From NCBI RefSeq assembly GCF_039831995.1, contig NZ_JBDOIO010000005.1:248001-312000 (forward strand): a stretch of 64,000 bases of DNA. The letters run 5' to 3'. The stretch's first letter is position 1; each line of letters opens with the position of its first letter. This stretch comes from Paenibacillus pabuli (GTDB lineage: Bacteria; Bacillota; Bacilli; Paenibacillales; Paenibacillaceae). Shown here piece by piece: positions 53,433 through 62,671 of this stretch. The notes under the pieces are model-generated. The model did not search any database. It was given only the letters and a program-made list of their open reading frames with translations, and had not been told where the DNA came from. The translations under genes and the position numbers were made by a program.

Positions 53433-55436
53433 TTATTGCTCAATGATTCGTATTCCCCACGGTTCCAGTTCGATGCTCTGTTCTCCGGCCACCACTGCCC
53501 CGGACAGAAGCTCCACCCCTTTTCCGTGCGGGTTCACGAATGTTACCGTCTGATCGGAGTAATTGAAGTAGTAGCGAATCGTATTCCCCTGATCATTCGT
53601 ACCTGTCTTCACGATGAGTGGGAAGGCAAGTTCCTGATCGGCTCCCCATATACCAGCTTCTTTCATAACACGCTCCAGCACCTTGCGGATCACGGCTGAA
53701 CTGGTATAGCAACCCACATAGGTTACCTTGCCTTTGCCATAGACATTCTCGGTGATCGCTGCATATTTGCCCCAATGAGGATGTTCATACCAGGCGAGCA
53801 CGTCTGCTGTGGTCGGTGTAATCAGTTCCATCCAGGTATGAACCTGGTTCTGCTCCTCCCCAACCTGGAACGGATCATCACGGAGGCTTACCTTTTTCGG
53901 TTCTACGAAAAGGTTGTAACTGATGCCACAAGCTTCGCTGATAAGCCCTGGTTGGCGGGTAGAGCGTACCTTGATATGTTCATTGGCGAATCCGCTTTTG
54001 AAGGAATAGACCACACGCCCCCCCTTCTGTGCGAATTGGTTCAATCTCTCCAGCAATGCATCCGAGGCCGCATACAATGCCGGTACAACAATAACATCAT
54101 AGCCTTCATAGCTTTCAACAGACGGATCGATCAGATCACAGCCAATGTTCATCTTGTACAATTCGTCATACATCCAGCGCACCACGTCGTTGTAGTTTTT
54201 GTCACTGGTAAAATTAAATCCAAACCACTTGATTGACGTCAAAGCCTCATTGCTGAACAACACGGCAACCCGGTTCGTTTTTTTCAAATTAACGAGCTGT
54301 GGGCTTAATCTGGCAAAATCACTACCAATCGTTTTGGCCTCATCATAAACCGGGTTCGGTTCAAAATCGTGACTCAGCAGGCCTTTCCAGTAGGTTTCGA
54401 ATGAGTTGTGTAACGAATGCCAGTGCCAGTAAGCGACCATGTTCGCTCCGGAAGCCAGATGGCTGAACGCCTGCAAACGGAGCTGTCCCGGATAGGGGAC
54501 CCAGTGCCAGAATGCCTGCGCTTCAGTCTCCAGTACGAGATAGTTCGATTGTTTAGTTGAACGGGCCACGTCACCGCCGAATGAAATCTCAATGCCTGTC
54601 AGATCATCCTGGGAAGGATGGTAGATATCCACACTGGTGATGTCAAAAGGTTTGGATGCGGCAAAATGATCCACATCTCCCTGAATGCCGTACGAATATC
54701 CGCGCCAATCAAAGTCAAAGTTCTGGGTGACAAACTGGCCAGCTTGTTTGTATTCGTTCACGATCCCGACTTGCCACGCGAGAAAGTTTGTTACGAGCTG
54801 CCGCTGAAATTTGGCAAATTCGGCGCCAAGGCTGCCATTGATCGTCCCTACAACCGAAGGGAAGTCCTCCCAGCTATTGATGCGGTTGCTCCAATAATCG
54901 AGACCAAATTCCTTGTTTAGCTCATCCAGCGAGCTGAACTTGTTCCGCATATATTTGACGAATTGCAGTTGTACATTATCTCCGGCTGTATTGTAATGCT
55001 TCGTTTCATTATCGGTCTGATAGCCAATGACAGCGGGATGTGTGCTTACCCGGGAGATGAGCTTGCGGATAATGCGTTCGGCATAAAACAGATAGGTTGG
55101 ATGTGTAATATCCATGATCTGGCGTGCACCGTATTTCCCTGGTCCCTGTACGGTAGTTGCCAAAACATCCGGGTGTTCCTTGACCATCCAGGTGGGAACA
55201 GCATACGTTGGTGTGCCAACGATAACCTGAATTCCCGCATCATGCATGGCATCCAGCACACGATCCACGGAGGAAAAATCAAATACGCCATTTTGTGGCT
55301 CATGCGTACTCCAGGTCGATTCGGCGATACGCACTACATTAATCCCCGCATCCTTCATCATCTGAATATCCTTGTCCAATCTTTCATAGGGCATATATTC
55401 ATCGTAGTAGGCTACTCCGTATAACAACTTGTTCAT
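53433..55436 (-). CDS. GH42 beta-galactosidase
   Basis: A 667-residue glycoside hydrolase family 42 enzyme, cytoplasmic (no signal peptide). The acid/base glutamate is in GYQTDNETKHYN near residue 144 and the nucleophile glutamate in VLETEAQAFWHW near residue 303. The C-terminal trimerisation and beta domains bring it to normal length. It releases galactose from short beta-galactosides. ATG 55436 has AAGGAG 8 bases before it (the ATG at 55442 is too close). A perfect cre site overlaps its promoter. Confidence 0.95.
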   Translation of the reverse strand: MNKLLYGVAYYDEYMPYERLDKDIQMMKDAGINVVRIAESTWSTHEPQNGVFDFSSVDRVLDAMHDAGIQVIVGTPTYAVPTWMVKEHPDVLATTVQGPGKYGARQIMDITHPTYLFYAERIIRKLISRVSTHPAVIGYQTDNETKHYNTAGDNVQLQFVKYMRNKFSSLDELNKEFGLDYWSNRINSWEDFPSVVGTINGSLGAEFAKFQRQLVTNFLAWQVGIVNEYKQAGQFVTQNFDFDWRGYSYGIQGDVDHFAASKPFDITSVDIYHPSQDDLTGIEISFGGDVARSTKQSNYLVLETEAQAFWHWVPYPGQLRLQAFSHLASGANMVAYWHWHSLHNSFETYWKGLLSHDFEPNPVYDEAKTIGSDFARLSPQLVNLKKTNRVAVLFSNEALTSIKWFGFNFTSDKNYNDVVRWMYDELYKMNIGCDLIDPSVESYEGYDVIVVPALYAASDALLERLNQFAQKGGRVVYSFKSGFANEHIKVRSTRQPGLISEACGISYNLFVEPKKVSLRDDPFQVGEEQNQVHTWMELITPTTADVLAWYEHPHWGKYAAITENVYGKGKVTYVGCYTSSAVIRKVLERVMKEAGIWGADQELAFPLIVKTGTNDQGNTIRYYFNYSDQTVTFVNPHGKGVELLSGAVVAGEQSIELEPWGIRIIEQ

Positions 55437-55498
55437 CTTCATATCTCCTTCTCTGCACTGAACTCAAATGGGATTCCAGCTAAAACTCAACTCCACAA

Positions 55499-55528
55499 AT
55501 GTTAGCGTTTACATTGTTATCAATTCAA
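55499..55528 (-). promoter_or_regulatory. Promoter and perfect cre site of the beta-galactosidase gene
   Basis: Minus strand: -35 TTGAAT (55523-55528), 18 bp, -10 TAACAT (55499-55504). TGTAAACGCTAACA (55500-55513) fits the cre consensus TGWAANCGNTNWCA at every defined base and lies between and over the boxes. This implies glucose repression by CcpA. Confidence 0.7.
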
Positions 55529-55663
55529 GTGTACTGTTAATGGAACCGACCTGCTTGATGCATGACTGTTCGTTGCCAGCGTTAAACCGATTATAATGAA
55601 GTATACTCAAGGTGCCGATTGCACAAAACGAGATATTTTTACCCTTTTCCGAGGTGAATGTAA

Positions 55664-56638
55664 ATGGATATCCAATCACAGCTGCGAGAAATGCCGCATC
55701 ATCCACTGGCCCACTGGCTGCCCATTATCGACTGTAACATCAAGTTTTTTGGCGCACACAGCCAGCAGGTACCCCATGGCTGGACCATGCCGGAAGAATC
55801 CCATCCGGGATTCGAGATCATGCTGATTTTAAAAGGGACCCAGGCAAGTATAATTCATGGTTACACCTATACTATTGAAGAGGGAGATATTCTGTTGATT
55901 CCCCCGGGATTCAAACATACGAATCAATGTGTTTCCACAGAGGGCATGACGTATTTCAGCGCTCATTTCCATGTGGACGATCCGGTCTTCACCCTCAAAC
56001 TGATGTCACGGCACAGTGGTATCTATGAGGCGGGTACAGAGCACAATCTCCAGATGCGTGCTGTATTGGAGAACTGGATGGGCATGATCAAAACATCTGA
56101 GCCTTACACATCCACGGACAAATTTGTCATGCAAGCGCGCATGTTCGAACTGTTCGCTCTCCTGTCCCAGGCAACCGACCACGAACCGCTACCTGTCCTG
56201 TCCGGTGATGGGCCGAATACTCCGGCACCCTCTGCAATGCACTACGCAGGGGCCATCGCAGAGGCCATCAAACAAGCCTTCCACGCACAGCTTCGAAGCA
56301 AGGAAGGCCATGCTTCCACCGTGAAGGTGGAACAGATCATATCCTCCTTTGGCATCAGTCCAGGGTACGGCCTGCAGATCTTTCGCAAAGTATACGGGCA
56401 ATCTCCACGAGCCTATCTGTCGAGTCTGAAGCTGCAGGAGGCCAAGTTCATGATTGAACAACCGGAACTCTCTCTCGGACAAATTGCATGGAAGCTGGGC
56501 TATACCCATCTATCCCACTTCAGCAGGCAATTCAAGCGCTGGACAGGCCAGAGTCCGCTTCAATATCGGAATACCCTGCAGAAGGCATCTCTCGATGTCA
56601 GCCAGAGACACCATGGCTGGCCTGTTGAATCAGAGTAA
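55664..56638 (+). CDS. AraC family transcriptional regulator
   Basis: A 324-residue regulator with an N-terminal cupin-like sugar-sensing domain (GFEIMLILKGTQ, EEGDILLIPPGFKH) and a C-terminal AraC helix-turn-helix (SLGQIAWKLGYTHLSHFSRQFKRWTG near residue 275). It is divergent from the GH42 gene and shares its control region, so it probably activates that gene with a galactoside as effector. GAGGTGAATGTAA precedes the ATG; a TATAAT lies about 70 bases upstream. Confidence 0.92.
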   Translation: MDIQSQLREMPHHPLAHWLPIIDCNIKFFGAHSQQVPHGWTMPEESHPGFEIMLILKGTQASIIHGYTYTIEEGDILLIPPGFKHTNQCVSTEGMTYFSAHFHVDDPVFTLKLMSRHSGIYEAGTEHNLQMRAVLENWMGMIKTSEPYTSTDKFVMQARMFELFALLSQATDHEPLPVLSGDGPNTPAPSAMHYAGAIAEAIKQAFHAQLRSKEGHASTVKVEQIISSFGISPGYGLQIFRKVYGQSPRAYLSSLKLQEAKFMIEQPELSLGQIAWKLGYTHLSHFSRQFKRWTGQSPLQYRNTLQKASLDVSQRHHGWPVESE

Positions 56639-56694
56639 GGATGCTACAAGATCTACATGAGACATGGGCTGCATGCTGAAATATGATGATCGAT

Positions 56695-57315
56695 TCACAG
56701 GCTCGGCGGAAGGTTGCCCACCAGGTTCCGATACTCCTGCATGGTGTTCATATTGCTTAACTGGTCCGCGGCATCCTGGACACCTGCCCTTTCCAGATCC
56801 TCTGCTTCGACATATCGTCCACCAATCTCCTCCAGCCAGCGGGTGACCCGCAAGCGGTCTTCGATCAGGCACTGTTCGAGGCTGGGAAGGACATCCCGAT
56901 GATACATGCCTACCAGTGGATGAACCCGTCCTTCCAGACGCGGCACCATTGCCGGAGGCCTTCTGTCCGATTCAGCAAGCCATTGCATGGCGGTAAAAAA
57001 GGAGGGCTGGATCAAAGGCAGGTCACAGGCACAGACCAGATTCCACTCGGTCTCCGATGCTTCAAGTGCGGCATGCAGCCCGGCCAGCGGCCCCTTTCCA
57101 GGGTAGCGATCCTCAACACACGTATAACCGAAAGCTTGATAAGCATCCACATTGGGTCCGGCAGCAACGATGACACGGGATACTGCAGGTGCCAGAGCCG
57201 AAGCCACCTGTTCCAAAACAATGGAACCATGCAGGGGCAGCAGCGCCTTGTTGGAACCCATCCGGCTGGACATGCCCCCTGCCAGTATAATGCCGGTCCA
57301 TTCCTTCATGTTCAC
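56695..57315 (-). CDS. mobA: Molybdenum cofactor guanylyltransferase MobA
   Basis: MobA joins GMP from GTP to molybdopterin to make the guanine dinucleotide cofactor. The 206-residue protein opens with the nucleotide motif ILAGGMSSRMGSNKA, has CDLPL near residue 96 (metal-binding aspartate) and a ligand loop with HPLVGMYHRDVLP. The GTG at 57315 is preferred, as AAGGG lies 9 bases upstream; an ATG at 57324 overlaps that site. It stands alone, away from other moco genes. Confidence 0.9.
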   Translation of the reverse strand: MNMKEWTGIILAGGMSSRMGSNKALLPLHGSIVLEQVASALAPAVSRVIVAAGPNVDAYQAFGYTCVEDRYPGKGPLAGLHAALEASETEWNLVCACDLPLIQPSFFTAMQWLAESDRRPPAMVPRLEGRVHPLVGMYHRDVLPSLEQCLIEDRLRVTRWLEEIGGRYVEAEDLERAGVQDAADQLSNMNTMQEYRNLVGNLPPSL

Positions 57316-57423
57316 GGTGATCATCCCTTCCGGTTCTCATATAATAAACTTATTCTATACATTGAATCCCCTTTCAACAAATGATACATTGAAGAATATT
57401 GATTCTGAAAGGAATGGCTCTAT

Positions 57424-58653
57424 TTGGACAGATATGCACCCGGAAGAGGCAATCCCTCTTTGGTCTCGCTGAAGCTATATAACTTTTTCATATACGGAGC
57501 CATCTCCATCTTCGCCGGCTTTCTCCAATTGTATCTGCAGGAAATCGGCATGACCAAGCTGGAAATCGGCAGTCTGATGGCGATTGGCCCCTTTGTATCT
57601 TTATTTGCCAATCCGTTCTGGGGCTTCTGGAGCGACAAGTCCCGTAATATTCGCATTATCCTGATGATGATGATGGGGGGCACCTTCGTGCTGGCCCAAG
57701 CCGTCTTTCATGCGCCGACCTATGCCTGGATCTACGGAGCCATGATATTCTTCTATTTCTTCCAAAGTCCGCTGTTTGCGCAAACCAACAGTCTTATTCT
57801 CGGGTATATCGATGGGACCACGCAGAAATTCGGTACATTCCGGCTGTGGGGTTCCCTCGGCTGGGCTCTGACTGCGGCAGCTGCAGGTCCGCTTATCGAT
57901 CGATTGGGCGTGGGCAGTGTATCGATTGTCTTTGCCTGCATGATTGCCATCGCATTTGCATTTGCCATGTTTCTGCCAAGGCAGCCGATTGCTTCGGATA
58001 CCCCCGTGGTCACCTTCCGTCGTTTCGGCAGGGTGATGTTCAATCCGTATTTCATGACGTTTATCGGACTCGGTGTGCTGGTGTCGGTACCCAATGCGAT
58101 GAACAGTACATTTATGTCCCTCTATATTACAGAGATGGGCGGCAACAAACAGATGGTCGGGTGGGCCATCTTCACCTCATCCATTCTTGAAGTAGGTGTC
58201 TTCCTGCTGCTGGATCGCTATTTGAAAAGAAAAATGAGCATGCTGCTTGCAAGTCTCGTACTCGTCAGCCTGCTATTCGCCGTTCGGTGGCAGCTGATGG
58301 CCGAGGCCGTTAATCCGCTGGAGATTGTATTTATCCAGCTGATGCACTCCATTACGTTTGGTGGATACTTCTATGTCGGTACCCAGCTGACCATGCTGTT
58401 CATACCAAGACCCTACCGCTCCTCTGGTCAAGCTGTGTATACGATGGCCTGGGGCGGTATATCCGGTGTCATTGCCGGCTTGTTCGGCGGCTGGTTATTC
58501 CAGAGCTTCGGTGCCGAGGTCATGTATAACATTGGGGTGTTCTTCTCCCTTATTGGTGCCGCAGGCTTTGGCGTCATGTGGCTGATCAACCGCAGAAACG
58601 GTTATCAGCCGATTGTATTAACCGAGATGGGCAGCATGGATGAGGACGGATAA
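57424..58653 (+). CDS. MFS transporter
   Basis: A 409-residue major facilitator with twelve helices. It has the loop WGFWSDKSRNIRIIL between helices 2 and 3 in place of the usual GxxxDRxGRR, and a second DRYLKRK loop. It looks like the nucleoside/oligosaccharide-symporter-like MFS_1 group, but the substrate is unknown. Start is the TTG at 57424, 10 bases after AAAGGA; no in-frame ATG lies nearby. It is followed directly by the repeat element at 58698. Confidence 0.87.
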   Translation: MDRYAPGRGNPSLVSLKLYNFFIYGAISIFAGFLQLYLQEIGMTKLEIGSLMAIGPFVSLFANPFWGFWSDKSRNIRIILMMMMGGTFVLAQAVFHAPTYAWIYGAMIFFYFFQSPLFAQTNSLILGYIDGTTQKFGTFRLWGSLGWALTAAAAGPLIDRLGVGSVSIVFACMIAIAFAFAMFLPRQPIASDTPVVTFRRFGRVMFNPYFMTFIGLGVLVSVPNAMNSTFMSLYITEMGGNKQMVGWAIFTSSILEVGVFLLLDRYLKRKMSMLLASLVLVSLLFAVRWQLMAEAVNPLEIVFIQLMHSITFGGYFYVGTQLTMLFIPRPYRSSGQAVYTMAWGGISGVIAGLFGGWLFQSFGAEVMYNIGVFFSLIGAAGFGVMWLINRRNGYQPIVLTEMGSMDEDG

Positions 58654-58697
58654 TGGTTTGTTTCGCAGAGGTTGAACGTTTTACACTGGAGCACTAC

Positions 58698-58852
58698 GAG
58701 GACAGAACAATCTTTCGATCGTTGTTATCCCCGGATTTTTTGATTCCCTTTTCAGAGGGTAACATCACGGTGATAGCTTATGCTTCCGAAGCAGCTTTCT
58801 TGCAGAAAGCTTGTAGGCGAGCGCTTCGCTTCTCCAGCTTTATTCTGTCCTC
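58698..58852. repeat. 155-bp element with 10-bp terminal inverted repeats
   Basis: GAGGACAGAA (58698-58707) and TTCTGTCCTC (58843-58852) are perfect inverted repeats, and matching continues at 2 of the next 3 bases. Inside are small palindromes GCTTC-CG-AAGC, AGCTTTC-TTGCA-GAAAGCT and a GCGAGCGCTTCGC segment. It is too short to code a transposase and resembles a non-autonomous (MITE-like) or palindromic intergenic element. A second copy was not seen in the window. A 72-codon ORF across it is probably chance. Confidence 0.5.
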
Positions 58853-58918
58853 TCCGTTATGGTGTATATAAAAAGTTCAAATAAGAAAACAAAAAATTAT
58901 TGAAAAAGGGAAGTAAGA

Positions 58919-58968
58919 AAAAGGGCGTTTCCACGCAGGTATTGCGCGGAGACGCCCTTCTTTTATTT
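58919..58968. terminator. Bidirectional terminator between the MFS region and glnS
   Basis: AAGGGCGTTTCCACGC pairs with GCGCGGAGACGCCCTT around a 7-base loop, with TTTTATTT on one side and A-rich sequence on the other. Confidence 0.85.
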
Positions 58969-58976
58969 CATGTACC

Positions 58977-60743
58977 TTATGCCTTCGGCAGTTGGAACGA
59001 GCTTTTCAGGGATACGACCCGGTTGAATACAGGGCGGCCTGGCTCGGAATGCTTCGGATCCACACTGAAGTAACCATGGCGGAAGAACTGGAATTTATCC
59101 TGTGCTTTCGCCTCCTGCATCTCTTGCTCCACATACCCGTGAACAATCTCAAGGGAATTCGGATTCAATTGATCCAGGAATGTTTTTTCCGGTTGCTCTT
59201 CCACAATCTCAGCTCCGGCTACTTCCGGTTCTACATCAGCTTCCGGTGCTTCCGCCAAGATCAATGGCTCGTACAGACGGAATTCAGCCGGTACAGCCTG
59301 GCTTGCTTCCACCCAGTGGATGGTTCCTTTGACTTTACGGCCTGTGAATCCACTGCCGCTCTTCGTCTCCACATCATACGTACAATGAATCTCCGTCACG
59401 TTGCCTTCCGCATCCTTGATGACATCATTGCATTTGATGAAGTACGCATGTTTCAGGCGAACCTCATTACCAGGGAACAGACGGAAGTATTTGTTTGGCG
59501 GATTCTCCATGAAGTCATCTTGCTCAATGTAGATCTCGCGGGAGAATGGAATTTTACGATTGCCCATCTCCGGATTTTCCACATTGTTCTCTGCTTCCAG
59601 CCACTCCACTTCCCCTTCAGGGTAGTTGGTGATAACCACTTTCAGCGGGTGCAGAACCGCCATTGTGCGTGGAGCTTTCAGCTTCAGATCCTCACGGACA
59701 AAGTGCTCCAGCGTTTGCAGGTCAATAACGCCCTGACTTTTCGAAATGCCTGTCTCGAATACAAAATCACGAATCGCTTCCGGTGTGTAACCCCGGCGAC
59801 GGAGACCCGAAATCGTTGGCATGCGCGGATCGTCCCATCCATCCACATGTCCTTCGTCCACGAGCAATTTCAGCTTCCGTTTGCTCGTTACCATCTGGGA
59901 CAGGTTCAGGCGACCGAATTCATATTGATGCGGCTGGCTCTCCATCTCACATTCAGTGATAACCCAATCATAGAATGGGCGTTGATCCTCAAATTCCAGG
60001 GAACAGAGGGAATGTGTCACACCTTCAATGGCATCCTCCAGCGGATGAGCAAAGGCATACATCGGATAGATACACCATTTGTTACCGGTGTTATGATGGT
60101 GTGCATGAGCGATACGATAGATTACCGGATCACGCAAGTTGATATTAGGTGACGCCATATCGATTTTCGCACGCAGCACTTTCTCTCCATTTTGGAATTC
60201 GCCTGCGCGCATCCGTGCGAACAGATCCAGGTTCTCTTCAACGGTGCGATCACGATACGGGCTGTTCTTGCCGGGTTCGGTCAGCGTGCCGCGCATTTCC
60301 CGGATTTCATCGGCGCTTTGGTCGTCGACGTAGGCCTTTCCTTTTTGGATCAGCAGGACAGCACGGTTGTACATCTCGTCAAAATAATCGGAGGCAAAAC
60401 GTTTCTCGTTCCACTCAAAGCCGAGCCATTTGACATCCTCCTGGATGGATTGTACGTATTCCACATCTTCCTTCACCGGATTCGTGTCGTCGAAGCGCAG
60501 GTTCGTCTTGCCGCCGAATTCAGCACCCAGCGTGAAGTTAATCCAGATGGCCTTGGCATGGCCAATATGCAGATAACCGTTCGGTTCCGGAGGAAAACGG
60601 GTAATGACTTCCTGGACTTTTCCTGACCGGAGATCTTCGGTAATAATATTTTTGATAAAGTTAGGAGGGGTTGTACGATTGTCCACAGGTATCAAACCTT
60701 TCATGAATTGATTGGAGCTTTCAGAAATTACAAAGTGTTTCAT
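58977..60743 (-). CDS. glnS: Glutaminyl-tRNA synthetase
   Basis: A 588-residue class Ib synthetase that charges tRNA-Gln directly. The HIGH motif is in [19 protein letters not shown] near residue 55 and the KMSKS equivalent is [11 protein letters not shown] near residue 290. The acceptor and anticodon-binding beta barrels follow; an acidic linker ([15 protein letters not shown]) interrupts the distal barrel, and no YqeY domain is fused. Most Bacillota make Gln-tRNA through GatCAB, so this gene is uncommon. ATG 60743 has AAAGG 9 bases upstream; a GTG at 60686 (VDNRTT) is a shorter alternative. No T-box is seen. Confidence 0.93.
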   Translation of the reverse strand: MKHFVISESSNQFMKGLIPVDNRTTPPNFIKNIITEDLRSGKVQEVITRFPPEPNGYLHIGHAKAIWINFTLGAEFGGKTNLRFDDTNPVKEDVEYVQSIQEDVKWLGFEWNEKRFASDYFDEMYNRAVLLIQKGKAYVDDQSADEIREMRGTLTEPGKNSPYRDRTVEENLDLFARMRAGEFQNGEKVLRAKIDMASPNINLRDPVIYRIAHAHHHNTGNKWCIYPMYAFAHPLEDAIEGVTHSLCSLEFEDQRPFYDWVITECEMESQPHQYEFGRLNLSQMVTSKRKLKLLVDEGHVDGWDDPRMPTISGLRRRGYTPEAIRDFVFETGISKSQGVIDLQTLEHFVREDLKLKAPRTMAVLHPLKVVITNYPEGEVEWLEAENNVENPEMGNRKIPFSREIYIEQDDFMENPPNKYFRLFPGNEVRLKHAYFIKCNDVIKDAEGNVTEIHCTYDVETKSGSGFTGRKVKGTIHWVEASQAVPAEFRLYEPLILAEAPEADVEPEVAGAEIVEEQPEKTFLDQLNPNSLEIVHGYVEQEMQEAKAQDKFQFFRHGYFSVDPKHSEPGRPVFNRVVSLKSSFQLPKA

Positions 60744-60831
60744 CTAAATATACCTTTAACGAGGGACGAGTTCAATAAAGAACGGCACCAAAGTCCGGAT
60801 TGCCTGTATGCAAGATAGGCCAAAAACCATT

Positions 60832-60860
60832 TTGACGGGTTCGCACGAATCATGTAGCAT
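60832..60860 (+). promoter_or_regulatory. Promoter of the DUF2164 gene
   Basis: -35 TTGACG (60832-60837), 17 bp, -10 TAGCAT (60855-60860), about 36 bases before the TTG start at 60896. Confidence 0.45.
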
Positions 60861-60895
60861 GATAGTAAAAACAAAATATAGGGAGGGATTCCCAC

Positions 60896-61153
60896 TTGAA
60901 CACGCTGAAACTGACCAAAGAACAGCAGGATGAAGCCATTCGCACGATCCAGTCGTATTTCCAAGAGGAACGCGGCGAAGAACTTGGCGACCTGGCCGCT
61001 TGGGGGGTGCTTGATCTGTTTATGACGAAGCTCGCTCCCTACATATATAATCAGGCTCTCAGTGATGCTCGCACCACCGTGAATCAACGCATGGCCTCCA
61101 TGGAAGAAGATCTGTTTGCTTTGGAGCGCAAACTGCCTCCTGCTTCCCGTTAA
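60896..61153 (+). CDS. DUF2164 family protein
   Basis: An 85-residue protein matching the DUF2164 plan: LTKEQQDEAIRTIQSYFQEE at the start, LGDLAAWGVLDLFMTKLAPYIYNQAL in the middle and a charged C-terminus. Function is unknown in the family. The start is TTG at 60896, 8 bases after GGGAGGG. It is divergent from glnS and 32 bases upstream of a GNAT gene with which it may be cotranscribed. Confidence 0.85.
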   Translation: MNTLKLTKEQQDEAIRTIQSYFQEERGEELGDLAAWGVLDLFMTKLAPYIYNQALSDARTTVNQRMASMEEDLFALERKLPPASR

Positions 61154-61185
61154 ACTACTAATTACAAAGAAAGAAGGTTGCACTC

Positions 61186-61734
61186 ATGTTTACCTATTCA
61201 TTGGATGAATATACCGAGCTCCGTCCACTCTCTATAGAGCATACCAAGCCGCTGTTTGAACTTACGGATCGCTCCCGAGATCAATTGAGACACTGGCTGC
61301 CATGGGTGGACCATGTAACAGAAATTGAACATACCTCAAACTTCATTAACAACGCGCTGAAGCAGGCTGCCGACAATGGAGGCTTCACCGCAGGTGTCTG
61401 GCTGAAGGGCGAACTCGCCGGCATTATCGGATTCCACGAAATTAACTGGACCAACCGTTCGGTAAGCATCGGATACTGGTTGGGTAAGGGCTTCGAAGGA
61501 CAAGGACTCATGACTAGCGCTTGTCGTGTTCTGGTCGATTACGCCCTGGTCACGCTGGATCTGAACCGGGTTGAGATTCGCTCAGCCACGAATAACAAGC
61601 GCAGCCGTGCCATCCCTGAACGTCTTGGATTTGTCCTGGAAGGCGTAATTCGTCAGGCAGAGAAATTACCTAAGGGATACGTCAATCATGCCGTGTACGG
61701 CATGCTGCAGCATGAATGGGAGCTTTTGCGCTAA
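61186..61734 (+). CDS. GNAT N-acetyltransferase, RimJ/RimL type
   Basis: A 182-residue acetyltransferase resembling ribosomal-protein N-acetyltransferases and Bacillus YdaF. Family motifs are LRHWLPWVDHV near residue 35, SIGYWLGKGFEGQGLMTSA (acetyl-CoA loop) near 100 and RSRAIPERLGFVLEGVIRQ near 145. GAAGG lies 8 bases before the ATG. The target could be a ribosomal protein or a small molecule such as an amino acid or drug. Its operon ends at a terminator at 61765. Confidence 0.9.
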   Translation: MFTYSLDEYTELRPLSIEHTKPLFELTDRSRDQLRHWLPWVDHVTEIEHTSNFINNALKQAADNGGFTAGVWLKGELAGIIGFHEINWTNRSVSIGYWLGKGFEGQGLMTSACRVLVDYALVTLDLNRVEIRSATNNKRSRAIPERLGFVLEGVIRQAEKLPKGYVNHAVYGMLQHEWELLR

Positions 61735-61764
61735 CCCTGCATACATATCGATACAACAATGGAA

Positions 61765-61811
61765 TGCCCCTATCCGCACGAAGTCACCTTCATGCAGACA
61801 AGGGGCTTTTT
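61765..61811 (+). terminator. Terminator after the RimJ-like gene
   Basis: GCCCCT and AGGGGC pair around a long loop, followed by TTTTT. Confidence 0.6.
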
Positions 61812-61946
61812 CGACTGGGCCGACAAATTCAACTTTTACTGTACCTTAAGGTCCCGTTCAGCCTCTCTTCATCCTGGACGCCTAAGATAACGTTGTGGGT
61901 CCATGGCCCATACCCTAATTCATACTGAGAAAGAGGATGATCGCTG

Positions 61947-62525
61947 ATGAAGAGAAGCAGAACATCAAGAACCATGATGATTACCAGCACGATGGCTTTG
62001 ACGATCGCACTTGGCGGAGGGTTGTTTGCAAACACCATCGCGAGTGCCGATCCGGCTGCAGGCACTTCCACTCCGAACAAAAAAGTCGGCCCCGCAACGA
62101 ATTCACATACATCGAAATCTATAAAAGGTAACAAGGGAGCCGGACATGGACTTGGTCGATACACCAATGAACTGGTCTCCGCCCTTGGCGTAACAGCAGA
62201 CGAGCTGAAGGAAGCCCGCAAGGCGGGCAGCACCATTGCCGAGATCGCTGCCAGCAACAATGTGGATGTGCAAACTGTAATTGACAAGCTTGTCGCCGCC
62301 GGGAAAAGTGAACTCCAGCAGCAGCTGTCTGACGGAAATATTACACAAAACCAGTATGACAAACGGGTAGCAGGCCTAAACGAACGGGTGACTGACTTGG
62401 TGAACGGCGTACTGCCGGAAGGACGACAAGGTTACAGAGGTAAACGTGGAGAGGCTTCAGGAACCGAGTCCGATTCGGGCAGCTCAGACGAATCGACCAG
62501 CACAAACAACACGGATCCGGCCTAA
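61947..62525 (+). CDS. Secreted protein of unknown function
   Basis: A 192-residue protein with a signal peptide (MKRSRTSR basic start, hydrophobic core to about residue 33, likely cut after ASA). The mature part begins with a Lys/Gly/Ser-rich stretch, then a helical region with LGVTADELKEARKAGSTIAEIAA (about residues 80-103) and a DNGNITQNQYD-like segment, ending in a Ser/Asp/Glu/Asn-rich tail. The helical unit resembles secreted Bacillota proteins of the YckD/DUF2680 type, but I am not certain. GAGGATGATCGCTG precedes the ATG. Confidence 0.65.
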   Translation: MKRSRTSRTMMITSTMALTIALGGGLFANTIASADPAAGTSTPNKKVGPATNSHTSKSIKGNKGAGHGLGRYTNELVSALGVTADELKEARKAGSTIAEIAASNNVDVQTVIDKLVAAGKSELQQQLSDGNITQNQYDKRVAGLNERVTDLVNGVLPEGRQGYRGKRGEASGTESDSGSSDESTSTNNTDPA

Positions 62526-62559
62526 TGGATTGTGCCAGCTCGTATATATGTTTTTAATC

Positions 62560-62601
62560 AAAAACCCTCTGTCTTCACCAATGGTGTGACAGAGGGTTTT
62601 A
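62560..62601 (+). terminator. Terminator after the secreted protein gene
   Basis: AAAACCCTCTGTC and GACAGAGGGTTTT, 13 bp, enclose a loop that contains a second CACC/GGTG pair. The symmetric A/T flanks suit both strands. Nothing else is seen up to 62671. Confidence 0.9.
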
Positions 62602-62671
62602 CATGGTTCCTTACCTTACATCTATTCTTACATGTATCCCGAATTCTTTCAGATAAAGTGACTTACCGATA

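Noticed and set aside
58653..58871. 72-codon ORF directly after the MFS gene (TAATG)
   Set aside because: It runs through the inverted-repeat element at 58698-58852 and its product shows no protein-like pattern, so coupling is probably chance.
58992..60152. 386-codon plus-strand ORF opposite glnS
   Set aside because: Antisense shadow; glnS has both synthetase motifs.
60744..60895. T-box leader upstream of glnS
   Set aside because: No AGGGTGGNACCGCG-type antiterminator and too little space for specifier stem.
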